Origin: Brevipalpus yothersi
Taxonomy: Eukaryota > Arthropoda > Arachnida > Trombidiformes > Tenuipalpidae
DNA: 64,000 nt
Direction of reading: 5' to 3'
Assembly: GCA_003956705.1 (NCBI GenBank)
Contig: QZCP01000834.1
Span: 182,864-246,863 of the forward strand
Every line of letters begins with the position of its first letter. Position 1 is the stretch's first letter. Made by a program: the position numbers and the translations under genes. The notes below the pieces were generated by a model. It was given only the letters and a program-made list of their open reading frames with translations, made no database searches and had not been told where the DNA came from. Of this stretch, positions 36,741 through 46,652 are shown piece after piece.

Positions 36741-38097
36741 CCACTCGACAACCCATCAATATCTGTAGAAAAATTTTCAGTAGCATCTACTATCTACAAA
36801 TCAACACTCAACAAAGATGGGATAGATCGAAGTTTGCATTCTAAAGTGGGCTCAAGGGTTGAGAAACATTGAAATCTTATTTTGAACAGTTTTTCCTTCT
36901 TGAAGCATGAGTTAACACTACACAAAAACTTGTGATAATGATTGGCAAAGCATAAATCCATTGAACTTTATCAGTTTTTCAGTTTTTAGTGCTTCACTTG
37001 AAGTTTGTTTGCCCTGAGAAAAGTAGCATAAGCTGAATACAAAGTAGCATAAGTTGAATACAAAGTAGCATGAGTCAGATACAAGCGTCAAATGGATGAT
37101 AAGATCAAAAACCAGCTCTTATCTGGTTATTTTTGGTTGATAAGAGACAGTAAGTCATTTACCAAGTGTTGACTGATTATCATAGAGATTGTTCGAGTCC
37201 TGAGATGACACACTATTAATAGCGGGTCACTTCCGATAGAGATTCATATGAATTCATTACCAAACTTGAATTGCCCTAGACTTATGTTCCATCACTATTT
37301 GAGCAGGTTTCCTGCATTTTCGTTCTTCATCCTATCAATCTTCGTCTCATCATAGTTTATATTCATACTACTATTTTCCATCATATTACCTCTCACTGCT
37401 GCATGCTATTTTCTAGTTTGTGAAGTATTCCATTCAAAAACTCATCCTCATCTTGTGGAGGCTTCTAGCTGAAAATTATTGTGCAAGTGCTTGGCTGTGG
37501 TGCTATTGTTCAGCACTACTGTACTGGATTGTTGATTGGTTACCTCCTGTGATAGATTTCATTCTTTTTGATTCGATTGGAAGAAAACACTCGAGTCCAG
37601 TGGACTGATATCAATTCACCTTCCCAGGTATTGAAACAGTAAGCTTCTATTCTCTCTCACTCAAATCATTATGACCAATCTATCAATCATTTCCCATTCC
37701 GATTTCCCAGCTGTTTATTTTGTTTTGATGGATTTTTTTGAATTGAATCTTTCTTCACTATCATATCAACGGAATCATTCTTCTGCTTACTCTACCGCTT
37801 GATGAATGAATCTCATAGCTGAAATAGGTTAATGAAGAAGAATATTCTTTCTTTTCCTGTCCTGCCTCCAATAAATATAAGATTCTGATTTGAACATTTA
37901 TACTATTTGGCTGTTCGAGCTCTTGATGATTGTGATATGATATCCATCGTCCATGTTGGAATTGCAGTTTATCTTCATCTTTCACTCTTCTCTCCCTTTT
38001 CATCTCATCTCTCACCCTCTCTCACCCTCCCTCTCTCTCTTTTGGGTGACTAGATTACCTGAGCTCACATTCAATAGATTCAAATTGATTCAATAAT
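36741..38097. other. Transposon 5' region, no gene seen
   Basis: It lies between the left inverted repeat and the transposase start. It contains three near-identical phrases of AAAGTAGCAT(A/G)AG around 37022-37080 and short frames only. Probably promoter and 5' UTR of the transposase. Confidence 0.45.
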
Positions 38098-40434
38098 ATG
38101 CTTACCATGGATGAAGGATGTTTTGCATGTGATAGGACCTGGGAGCATATCAGAAAGAAAGATAAAGTAAAAGGGCGATATAAAATCACCGATGATGAGA
38201 TGGCTAGCTTTTTCGCCAAGAAGTCTGGTTACACTTGTATGCCAGGGTGGCTTGTGTGTAAAAAGTGTCAGAATGTGTACAATACACAACGGACAAAGAA
38301 TCGAAGAGCAGAAAGTCAGGATCCCAACCGTCCAAGGACAATAATCGAGGAAGTTGTTGAGCCAGTGGCTGGACCTTCCGGGATGAGTGGTCAACTTGCT
38401 AGGATTGAGACTTCAGCCAGTTCAATGACCATCTCCACTGACGCATCAATATTCAGTCCTCTCTCCTTCACACCATCACCAAAAAAGACTCAAGCCTTCC
38501 AATTCCCACCAACGGAATCAGTGCAACATTCTGGAGAAGAGCCAGATGATGAACCGAGTGCGAGTGATGATTCAGACTTCGAGATGAGAGAGTATGAAGA
38601 TACTGAAGGTGAAGTTGATTTCGATGTCACCATTTCAGGTCATGCTTCATGCATCTATGGCTGCGGAAAACCTAACTCACTCGTTAGAGTTCCTGTAAAA
38701 CTCAGAATTGAGATGCTGATCATCCATCGAGCTTTCATTCCACAAGGAGCTCGTTTGTGTCAATCTCATATGACGGAGCCTCTAAGAGAAGCAGTGCTCA
38801 CCGAGGAGGAAATGAATATCCCACGCTACAAAGAAGCTTTGAGCTTAGTCATTCAACGTCGTGATATGATCGTAAAGATCACTATTCCAGACTCAAGCGG
38901 AAGCAACTCGAAAACGATCAAACAGCTAACAACTCTCACGTCTGATCAATTCGATGATTTGCTCGAATATATCGGTCTCATCAAACAGCCTCGTCAAAGC
39001 CTTGGTGCTTACCTATTCAGATCGAGGACTGGATTATCATTACGTGAAGTGGCCATGCTTTTTGAGATTCCTAGATCAACGCTATACCGTCGATTTAATT
39101 CAATTTCTCATAACCTTTTCAATAATTTCTGCCCTTTCCATCTTGGTTTTGATCATCTAGAGAATAGAGAACAAACTTCCAGGCACCATACCCAGATTGC
39201 CAGTAGCCTCCTCTTATCAGCCAGACAGAGAGCACAAAACTCTAAAATCACGATTTGGGATGGAACCTATATCTATATGCAAAAAAGTTTGAACGTGAAG
39301 GTTCAAAAAAAATCATTTTCTGGGCAAAAAAAAGTTCCTCTTTTCAAACCAATGATGTCCGTGTTTCCAGATGGCTACATATATGAAATATTTCCATTCA
39401 ATCCTGCTGTGATGAACGATGCTTCAATCTTGAAGCAGATTGTTCAGAAGGACTCACGTTTTTCCAGGCATTTTCGTCCTGGTGATGTTTTTGTTTTCGA
39501 TCGAGGTTTTCGTGATGTGGTACAAAGCTTCCAGAGCAAGGGATTCAATGCCTATGTTCCAGCATCGGCCACTGGTAGAGATCAGCTTTCATGGCAAGAA
39601 GCCAACAAAAATCGTTTGATCACAAAAGTCCGCTGGGTTGTTGAGGCTGTTAACGGAAGACTGAAGAAACAATTCCGTGCACTGCATCACATTGTTGAAA
39701 ATACTAATGTCAACAGCAAGCTCAAAGAATTGAAAATCTGTTGTGCTATAATCAATAAATATGGAGAACGCTTTAGATCTGATAAGGACCACACAGAGGT
39801 TATCATAGAAAGAATTCTATCACGCAAGACAATTGAACAAAAACTCAAGTCCGTGATTATCGAAAATGGCTTTGATAGAAAGAGAATTGATTTCCAAACT
39901 TTCAACCCTCTTACCACAAGATTCATCACACCTGCTTTCACTATGGAAGAGCTCTATCTGATCTCAACTGGAAGCTATCTGGTCAAATACATAGACCCAT
40001 ATGTAGATGCTTGTAGAGAGGAAAAGATAGAGAAGGAGGTGAGATATTTCAATATTCTGTTTCTAAGTACTAATTTTTATCCATTCTTCTAGCTTCAAGT
40101 ATATACTGAGAACTGTTCATCTTTGCTCGAACGAGGAGGGATACAAGCCAACATGCCTAAACTCATTCGAATGAAAATGCCATCGAGGCACAAAAGCAAA
40201 CATCTTTACCAGCTTTTCGTTGTGATTGATACGAGAGCTTCGGGCTTAGAGCGTCTTGTTGCATTTTGCTGCAAATGTTTGAGTGGAATCCGAACCATCA
40301 ATCCTTGTGGGCACGTTATTGCAGCTCTCCATGTCCTGGGCTCTGAATTTTTGTGCAAAACTCCAGCAGCCTCTTTGTATGGTGTTTTACGTGAATATGA
40401 GGATGAGATGCACGATGAAAGTGAGACAGAGTGA
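38098..40434 (+). CDS. DDE transposase (DDE_Tnp_4/Harbinger-like) with C-terminal SWIM zinc finger
   Basis: Exon 38098-40038 joins in phase 0 to 40093-40434 (54-bp intron, GTGAGA..TTCTAG), giving 760 residues. The N-terminus has a zinc-binding-like CFAC...CKKC, then an acidic linker, then a second C..C...C..H cluster (CIYGCGK...LCQSHM). A helix-turn-helix-like RTGLSLREVAMLFEIPRSTL precedes the catalytic core: D388 (IWDGTYIY), D468 (VFVFDRGFRD) and E516 (RWVVEAVNGRLKK). This is the spacing style of the IS5/Harbinger DDE_4 group. Exon 2 adds a SWIM-type finger, CKCLSGIRTINPCGH. It is fully open and lies between matching long inverted repeats, so it is the likely mobilising enzyme. Confidence 0.82.
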
Positions 40435-40587
40435 TCATAACTAATCTTCCATTGTAAATCTTGTCTACCAAAAACTAATCTTGGTGATGAATAAAAACTT
40501 CCACTCCAGAATGGATGATTCTGATCATTTAGGACCTTTGAACAAGTTTCTCACCTTTCATGATTTTAAGAATATTTACAGCATGAG

Positions 40588-40988
40588 AAAGAATCAGTTG
40601 AAATTAATGTAGAACAGCTCAGCGAAAGATGATGACCACTTGTTCACCATTGAAAAGCTATGAATTGTGAAAATTCTTCCCAAATCTTTTTTCTGTGATG
40701 ATCTATCATCATGATCCATCTGATCTTATGTATTTTGAGTTGATCTTTCTATTGGTGCAAGAATTTTGATGATATCTTGTGTGGTTGACGAGCTATGGGC
40801 GGAATGGCTATTTCAGTGATAGTGAAAAAATTGATCATCGCGGAATTAAAACATGTTGCACCCCTCTGAGAGAAAAAAGTTTGATATATTCTTGAAGTAC
40901 TCAAGGGAAGCTTCCCAATGAACTAGGTTTCAGATTAGTGGCATGAGGTTCCGAGGTGCTAGCGAGAATTAGCACTTTGGAACGGGCT
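40588..40988. repeat. Right long terminal inverted repeat
   Basis: It ends GCACTTTGGAACGGGCT, the complement of the left repeat start, and matches it for about 400 bp. Confidence 0.88.
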
Positions 40989-41130
40989 TATCTTATGTAA
41001 AGAGTTGTTTGAGAGAAAAGTGGTAATGATAACTATTTCCAGTCTTGAGATGAAGAAACCAAAAATCTATTTTTTTTCTGGATTCTCCCCATTAGGCCAA
41101 TCGCCTATGGGAAGTGGGACACCTCCTTTG

Positions 41131-41715
41131 ATGGTTCATTCTGTGCCTATGTTTGATGAAATGAACTATTACAGCAAGGTGGTCGTGTTGAACGGAACAA
41201 GTTGTGTGAAGTACTGTACCAGGAATGAAGCTCCTATCCTTATCTCTGAGGATGAAAATCTATCAAAATTTTTGGACTCAAATGAATATTCAAGCGATAA
41301 AAACTGTGACTCAATAAGACTTGTTGATAAAATGCTCCGAAAGGAATATTATCTGATAAGTTATGGGAATGGTTTTGTGATGTTTTTGGTGTTCGTTTTC
41401 ATGGTAATCATTGCTGATTGGATTCATAATCCATTTTTGTTCTCCCAATGGAAGAGATCCAAAGATCGTTATCGTAAGGTTGGTCGTGGAAAACATTCAA
41501 GAGTGGAATTGGACACAAAACTTGATGGACTGACTGAAACTGTCTTCGAACCTTTTGATCTGAGAAATTCATTGGAATCTCAACAGAATCATCCTTCTAT
41601 TGATGCTCTCTCTCGATTCAATGAAACTTTAAATGTTGAGAATTGTTATTCATTTCTGGTTATGATTATTTCAAGACTCTTTGCTTATCTACTAAAAAAA
41701 ATATTCAAATCATAA
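41131..41715 (+). CDS. Membrane-protein-like ORF of the LTR element, unrecognised
   Basis: From ATG 41131, just beyond the nested transposon, about 194 residues: a Cys-containing N-terminal part (NGTSCVKYCTRNEA), one strong helix (GFVMFLVFVFMVIIADW), a basic loop, and a second C-terminal hydrophobic stretch before a Lys-rich end. An envelope-like or other accessory protein is conceivable, but I see no defining motif, and the 5' part may be lost in the insertion. Confidence 0.4.
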   Translation: MVHSVPMFDEMNYYSKVVVLNGTSCVKYCTRNEAPILISEDENLSKFLDSNEYSSDKNCDSIRLVDKMLRKEYYLISYGNGFVMFLVFVFMVIIADWIHNPFLFSQWKRSKDRYRKVGRGKHSRVELDTKLDGLTETVFEPFDLRNSLESQQNHPSIDALSRFNETLNVENCYSFLVMIISRLFAYLLKKIFKS

Positions 41716-41787
41716 TTGTTGTGTTATCATAATCCAGTAGATTAGTCAAGATTTATCAGAATATTTTAACTAATTTCATTGCAGAAT

Positions 41788-42306
41788 ATGCCAACGCTTG
41801 TTAACTTCACGGCTTGGTGGGAAAACCGGTATCGCCTTAGGAATCATGTTTTCACTTCCACCGAGATAGATGGTGGCTATGAAAAAAATCAATTCTTGTA
41901 TCACAAGAGATCTGGTGATGTAATTTTGAAAGTTGATGGTTCACATGTAGTTACTCTCTCTCAATCTGAGTTCATGGAACTAATGGTTGAGCCACGGACC
42001 ATAATTATGTTTAGACGACTAAATGGTCCTCAGTTTAGTTTGGATCTAGATAGATTCATTGAAAAATACTCTGGGAAAAGGAAAAGAGAATGTGACGAAG
42101 TGATTGGGGTGATACAAACGAAAAGAAACTTAATGGAAAGAACTCAAGAAGTCGATGAGACTCATGTGGTAGAAAAGAGAATTGAAGCTCTTCGGAGATT
42201 AGAAAATTATCTCTATCCAGTTGAAATGACATATGTGGTGTTTAATCAACTGTTGGTGTGGCAACCAGTGGATCTCTCTGAACCCCCAATTATTCAAATT
42301 GATTGA
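41788..42306 (+). CDS. Second 3' ORF or exon of the LTR element, unrecognised
   Basis: An open frame from ATG 41788 to TGA 42306, 172 residues, soluble and rich in charged helices (GKRKRECDEVIGVIQTKRN). It begins directly after a good splice acceptor (TTTCATTGCAG), so it may be an exon joined to an upstream frame. No family seen. Confidence 0.4.
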   Translation: MPTLVNFTAWWENRYRLRNHVFTSTEIDGGYEKNQFLYHKRSGDVILKVDGSHVVTLSQSEFMELMVEPRTIIMFRRLNGPQFSLDLDRFIEKYSGKRKRECDEVIGVIQTKRNLMERTQEVDETHVVEKRIEALRRLENYLYPVEMTYVVFNQLLVWQPVDLSEPPIIQID

Positions 42307-42435
42307 TAATCTTATATAAATTTAATTTTTGTCGTTCTGTTTTGATATTGTGTTGTCTATGATGTCCACCTATATATTTAATGGAAATTGTTCTAATTAT
42401 TGATATTAAGCTCAATGAAATGAGGACATTTCAAT

Positions 42436-42448
42436 GGGGGAGGAGAGG
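42436..42448 (+). promoter_or_regulatory. Polypurine tract
   Basis: GGGGGAGGAGAGG lies 5 bp before the 3' LTR, the expected plus-strand primer position. Confidence 0.75.
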
Positions 42449-42453
42449 TAAAA

Positions 42454-42662
42454 TGCAAGCCAAAAATAGGTTGCTATTGAGTTAGAGAGAATTTGGCATG
42501 AATACCAGAGACCTTATTTGGGTATGGAAGAGTTATATCTCCCTCTGAAAGTATGTCTCTCTCTGTCTCACTTGAAGAATATATATACAATGTAACCAAA
42601 AAGTTATAATAACACTTGCTTGTAACATTATGAACGAGGAAGATGAATTTTGTTCACTTCCA
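42454..42662 (+). repeat. 3' LTR, 209 bp
   Basis: The same length and ends as the 5' LTR, with one noticed difference. It is followed by the target duplication AGTGT. Confidence 0.9.
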
Positions 42663-42667
42663 AGTGT

Positions 42668-42894
42668 CTCCACTATTTCTCGTCTTATTAGAACTTTTTT
42701 AAACCATAACCCAGATATTCAAGAGGTAATCGTTCCTATTCACCAGGCTACCGAGTTCAGACACACTAACTGGGGTCCTTTATCTCACTGTGTGACACTT
42801 CTAATTCGTAGAGAAAAATCTCGTCCACAGTTCTTTGTAATCGATTCAATTAAACGCGCACCAGTCTCAAAGTTGATCAGGAAACTTGCAAAAA
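42668..42894 (+). pseudogene. 3' part of the ORF split by the LTR element
   Basis: It continues in phase from the 32596-32834 part (VSTISRLIRTFLNHN...). It contains GPLSHCVTLLIRREKSRPQ followed by FFVIDS, a His, hydrophobic strand and Asp-Ser arrangement like C48/Ulp1-type cysteine proteases, but too short to be sure. At about 42895 the frame runs into duplicated family DNA, so the original C-terminus is lost. Confidence 0.4.
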
Positions 42895-43806
42895 AAGCTG
42901 TCTATAGAGTGGCTCAAGAATTGCTTCATTCTCTTGAATGGAGATTTGCTCGGTCTTCTCTGGGTGTCAACATATTAACTCTCCTTAAAATGTTCATTAG
43001 GTCTACTCTTTCTGTATGCATCTCAAATGTCCCATTATTTCCCTATCCTCTTCAAAGATATGGATTTCTTGAAGGGCACTTGGGATTTAGTTAGTATGCA
43101 TTTCTCACAATCGTTTATCTGAAAATATGTTTTGAAAAAATGAGATTCGAATTTGAAAGTAGTGTTTGGACCAGCTGAATCCTTGAAGGCAGTGTGAGCA
43201 TTCAGAAATTAGAGATGTGAGAAGGGAAAAAATGCATAGAATGGGAAGAAGCTATCTGATAATACAGCAGTACTGGTCCATTTTTTCATCTTGAGTGATG
43301 CGGTCAATAAAGATAGGGAGCGGATATATAATCATCGTGGATGTGGAATCCTACTTAGTATCATCACTTGACTGGGTGGATGCTTTCTTCGCATTAGAGT
43401 ATTCTTTTTCTCTCTTGATCGTTTCTTCCAGTGTTGATGTTCGAGATGCTCTGAACCCTGTATCACGACCCCATACTGAAAACTTGACCGGCGATTTGGA
43501 AACACCAAGTAAATTAAATTGTGTTGTTGACGAGGTGGAAGTTTTAATCATTGAGCTTTGAAGAGCTGATGGGTAAATTGAAATTTGATAGGATTAGTTG
43601 AAACTATCAAATTTATAACCGTCAACAATTACCTCTAATATGTTGGGAAAATTTTCGAAATGCAAATATGAGCAGAAGAATGATCAGAATTAGAACGATG
43701 AGCCAAGAGATCAGTTGTGAATCTGAGGGTGATTCGCTTGTGTTCCTTAAATTGAGTCGAACCAAGCTATTTTTGATTTGCTCATTATCTATTTCGAGAA
43801 ATTGAT
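42895..43806 (-). pseudogene. F2: remnants of a short-tail and a 5'-truncated long-tail family member
   Basis: 42895-43330 matches the decayed F1 middle region. 43351-43565 is a complete long-tail exon (SKSPVKFSVWGRDTGFRASR), open to its TAG. 43633-43806 is the last part of exon 2 with the transmembrane helix. It stops abruptly at GAGAAATTGATC; the rest of the gene is absent. Confidence 0.7.
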
Positions 43807-43899
43807 CATAATAGATCAGAAATAGATCAGAAATAGATCGTTAAGTATTAAAACCAATTACTTTCCCAGACAGAAACCAGAGATGGTAATGGTAATTGT

Positions 43900-44800
43900 T
43901 CTGTTTCCGTTTCTCTCTCTCTCTCTCTGGCTCTCGCTTCGGCTCATGAAGTGGTGAGGATCGGCTATCTTAGGTCATTAGGCTTTGGATGCTCTTTGAA
44001 TAAACTAAAAATGAAATCTTGATCTTACATAGTGATTGAGAGAAAATACGAAGTTAGAAACCCTGGATATCATTTTTGATATTTCAACCCCTTCAAAATT
44101 TGAAAATTACAATGGGTATGATTGTGAACAAGACAAAGTGAACATTCAACAGTTTTTCGAGAACAGCGATCCAGAGACATTGACGTCTTGATGATTATTG
44201 AATCAGTGTGCATTTTGCTAGGGTAATGTACCTCATCCAATGAAATTGATTAATCAATAAATGAATAAATGAGGGATGAACTGATTGATGATCTGAGGAG
44301 CGAATTCTATATTTTTTCTTTTAGCATTTCTATGAGCCTGCTAACTTCCTCAAATCATCATGCTGTAGTGTTAGATTCTTTATCAGTTATCAATTTTTCT
44401 TCTCTTGATGGATAGCATTTCTCACAATTTCATCAGCGAAAACATCAATCTCAGCAGAGCTGTCTTAATTTAAATGGAACAGTAATAAAACAACGATGAT
44501 TCGGTGAGAAGTGACTTTTAAGTCTACCTTTATCTTTTGGAGGTTTTATCCTTCATGAATGTAATTGGGTCAATATGCTGATACGAATCGTTATTAAGCT
44601 CTCATTCATTGGAGAAAAGATAATTGAACTGAATTTGAGGAAATCATCGATTTACATGGGAAGTGATTCAATTCAATGGACGAGGAAGATGGCTCTTATG
44701 CATCAAGAAAAAATCTTTCTCCCTTGGAATATACACGAGAATGAGTAATTCTGATTCATGATTCGAGACTTAGAGCCTGGTTAGGGAAAATGAGGCTATA
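43900..44800. repeat. Copy 2 of the non-coding block
   Basis: It matches about 18940-19890 and 60600-61465. It begins after a short CT run (43914-43927) and lies 3' of P3. No gene. Confidence 0.75.
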
Positions 44801-44803
44801 GAG

Positions 44804-46608
44804 TTAATTTGATTGTTTCCCCGAGGAAACAAGGGGACCGCTAGGTGCGCCTTGAGAAGCTGCATGTTCTGAAAGAATAAGACATCATCGGAATATGGAA
44901 TCATTGCGAAATATCAAGTTTTGATTTTTCATAACATACCTTCAGACGATTTTCTACTCTTCATTGCAGCAAGAGCGACAAAAACAATGAGGATCAGAAA
45001 GAGAATAGACGTGACAAGCCAAGGGATCAGAGGAAAGTACGGTCGGTCTCTAGTCGAATCTCTCAGATTGATTCGAACCAGGCTATTCTCGATTAGTTCA
45101 TTATCTATCTCGAGAAATAGATCAATTTTCCCAGCTCCCCAGTTCGCTAGTATGCTTTCAGGAGGCCGAAAAATTACTCCATGATCTTGGGTGGAAACAG
45201 GCTTGATCTTATTTTCATCTTTAGCCAAAATATGCACTTTCATGAACGTGTTCGTTAGACGTACACCTTTGACATTTATCTCAACGGCACCATTATTTTC
45301 AGTTATATTCCTTAGAAATATGCATTTCTCGAATGGCTTTTGAGATCCACTTCGTGAACATTTCTCACCATCCCATGAACAATATTCACCATTACGAAAA
45401 AAAGACAAACGGCAGCCATAACAATCGTTCATTAGGTAGCATGTTGGGACAAATTGAGATTGAAATATGAAAGTCTCGTTTGGACCAGATGAATCAATCA
45501 AAACTGTGTGAACCCCCAGTCTATAGAGATATACGAAGGGAAAAATTCCATAGGATGGAGAGTAGCTTTCTGAGCACACCGCAGTACGAAATCCATTTCT
45601 TCCATCTTGAACAGTGCAGCCGGTAACATTATGAGCCGAATAGGGGATGTCAGGAATGATCAGATACCATCTTTGTTCATTTACGAGGATCAAAATAAAT
45701 GCTCGTAGCATGTATGGATATAGTATTATGATGGAGTGCTCGCTATCCCCAGGTTTTAAGAGAGATTTGAATTCTAGCGAGTGAGTCAGATGGAATGGAT
45801 ATGATGTATTCCCTTGTTCAACAGCTTTGATTATTCTCGGTATGGAGTAAACATAAATCTGTATCTGCTTGCTATCTTCGTTCTGTATCAGGATGACATT
45901 CTCATTTCTACATGTTTGAAAGCTTCTAATAAAAACACCTTTAGTCCGTGGTAGTTCTATTGTGATGGTTCCTAATTTGGAGGTGTCTAATGTGAAAAAA
46001 ATGATTATGATACATGTATCTCTAGTTATATCATTCATTGTCAATCTACCGTTGTTGGTGTAAAAGAATTCCAGAGACTTCCTCCCTTTAATTAGGAATA
46101 AAAACATGGATGATTCAGCATCTGATACTTGGTCTATGACTCTTGATCTATCAATTTTCTCCAATTTAAAGCCATTGAGAAAAGTTTCATTTCTAACAAC
46201 TGCAACGCATAGCACGGATAAAGTTAACCTTACACTCACATTGGCAACACCAAAATCTCCTGGACAACTCTTCTCTTGTATTTTTTGTGATTTGTGGGGC
46301 TTGACATAATAAACCACTTTTCCCTGCTGTCTATATGACCAGAAGTAAGAACTTTCTCCTTTTTCCATTACATAGCCTTGAAGACGATTTGGAGGCCTGA
46401 AGGTTCCCGGATCGAATTCTCGACAGCTTTCGATTCCAGTCAAGTTATTAGGTCGAAGGAAATAACAATAACCATCCGAGTAAAAGAACAAACCATATTG
46501 ACCACATTCGTCGAATGCGAAGCTTTCAAGAGTACCGAATAAGTTGAAAAAGATCAGGAACAGTCTTTTAATATTATCATGAGCATACCCACGCATCGGA
46601 ATCAACAT
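44804..46608 (-). CDS. P3: PSI-domain type I membrane protein, short tail
   Basis: Exons 46050-46608, 44940-45971 and 44804-44868 give 551 residues. Intron 1 (78 bp) is again a stop-free multiple of three. Exon 1 is nearly identical to P2 over most of its length but matches P4 in the patch SDGYCYFLRPNNLTGIES. Exon 2 has the PSI knot CYLMNDCYGCRLSFF...YCSWDGEKC. Its end is P5-like: DSTRDRPYFPLIPWLVTSIL then MKSRKSSE. The third exon, found by comparing P3 and P5, has a good TTCTTTCAG acceptor and adds about 20 residues ending SSGKQSN, in place of the 70-residue tail of P2. It looks like a mosaic made by unequal exchange or conversion. Confidence 0.78.
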
Positions 46609-46638
46609 TAGAAACTAATCATCCAAGCTGCCATATCT

Positions 46639-46652
46639 TATCCTGAAGGATA
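46639..46652 (-). promoter_or_regulatory. Candidate promoter element upstream of P3
   Basis: TATCCTGAAGGATA, the P3 version of the inverted repeat, keeping both TATCC and GGATA arms. Confidence 0.3.

Larger units (their letters stand above)
36020..41126 (+). mobile_element. DNA transposon with about 400-bp inverted repeats and a DDE-SWIM transposase
   Basis: The outer ends are 12-bp inverted repeats GGAGGTGTCCCA (36020-36031, 41115-41126). About 110-130 bp of non-matching sequence follows, then long inverted repeats 36142-36543 and 40588-40988, which I judge to be over 85% identical. One two-exon gene (38098-40434) fills the plus strand. It is inserted in the LTR element. I could not define a target duplication, so the outer boundary is approximate: the 12-bp ends extend imperfectly into CATCAAA. 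Its intact frame and well-matched repeats suggest recent activity. Confidence 0.8.
32835..42662 (+). mobile_element. LTR retroelement, 9828 bp including a nested DNA transposon
   Basis: It is bounded by 209-bp LTRs (32835-33043 and 42454-42662), almost identical, and flanked by a 5-bp duplication AGTGT (32830-32834, 42663-42667). A tRNA-like primer site follows the 5' LTR and a polypurine tract precedes the 3' LTR. Without the nested transposon (about 36020-41126) the element is about 4.7 kb. It encodes a gag-like protein and small further frames, but I see no protease, reverse transcriptase, RNase H or integrase, so it appears non-autonomous. The 1.5 kb between primer site and gag holds no frame. 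Confidence 0.88.

Noticed and set aside
41131..41715. Calling this frame a retroviral envelope
   Set aside because: Two hydrophobic stretches are not enough: no signal peptide, furin-type site or fusion motif could be identified.
20936..43565. Plus-strand frames with RDALNPVSRPHTENSTGDL as genes
   Set aside because: They are the antisense of the receptor tail exons; the minus-strand frame has matching phase, acceptor and stop.
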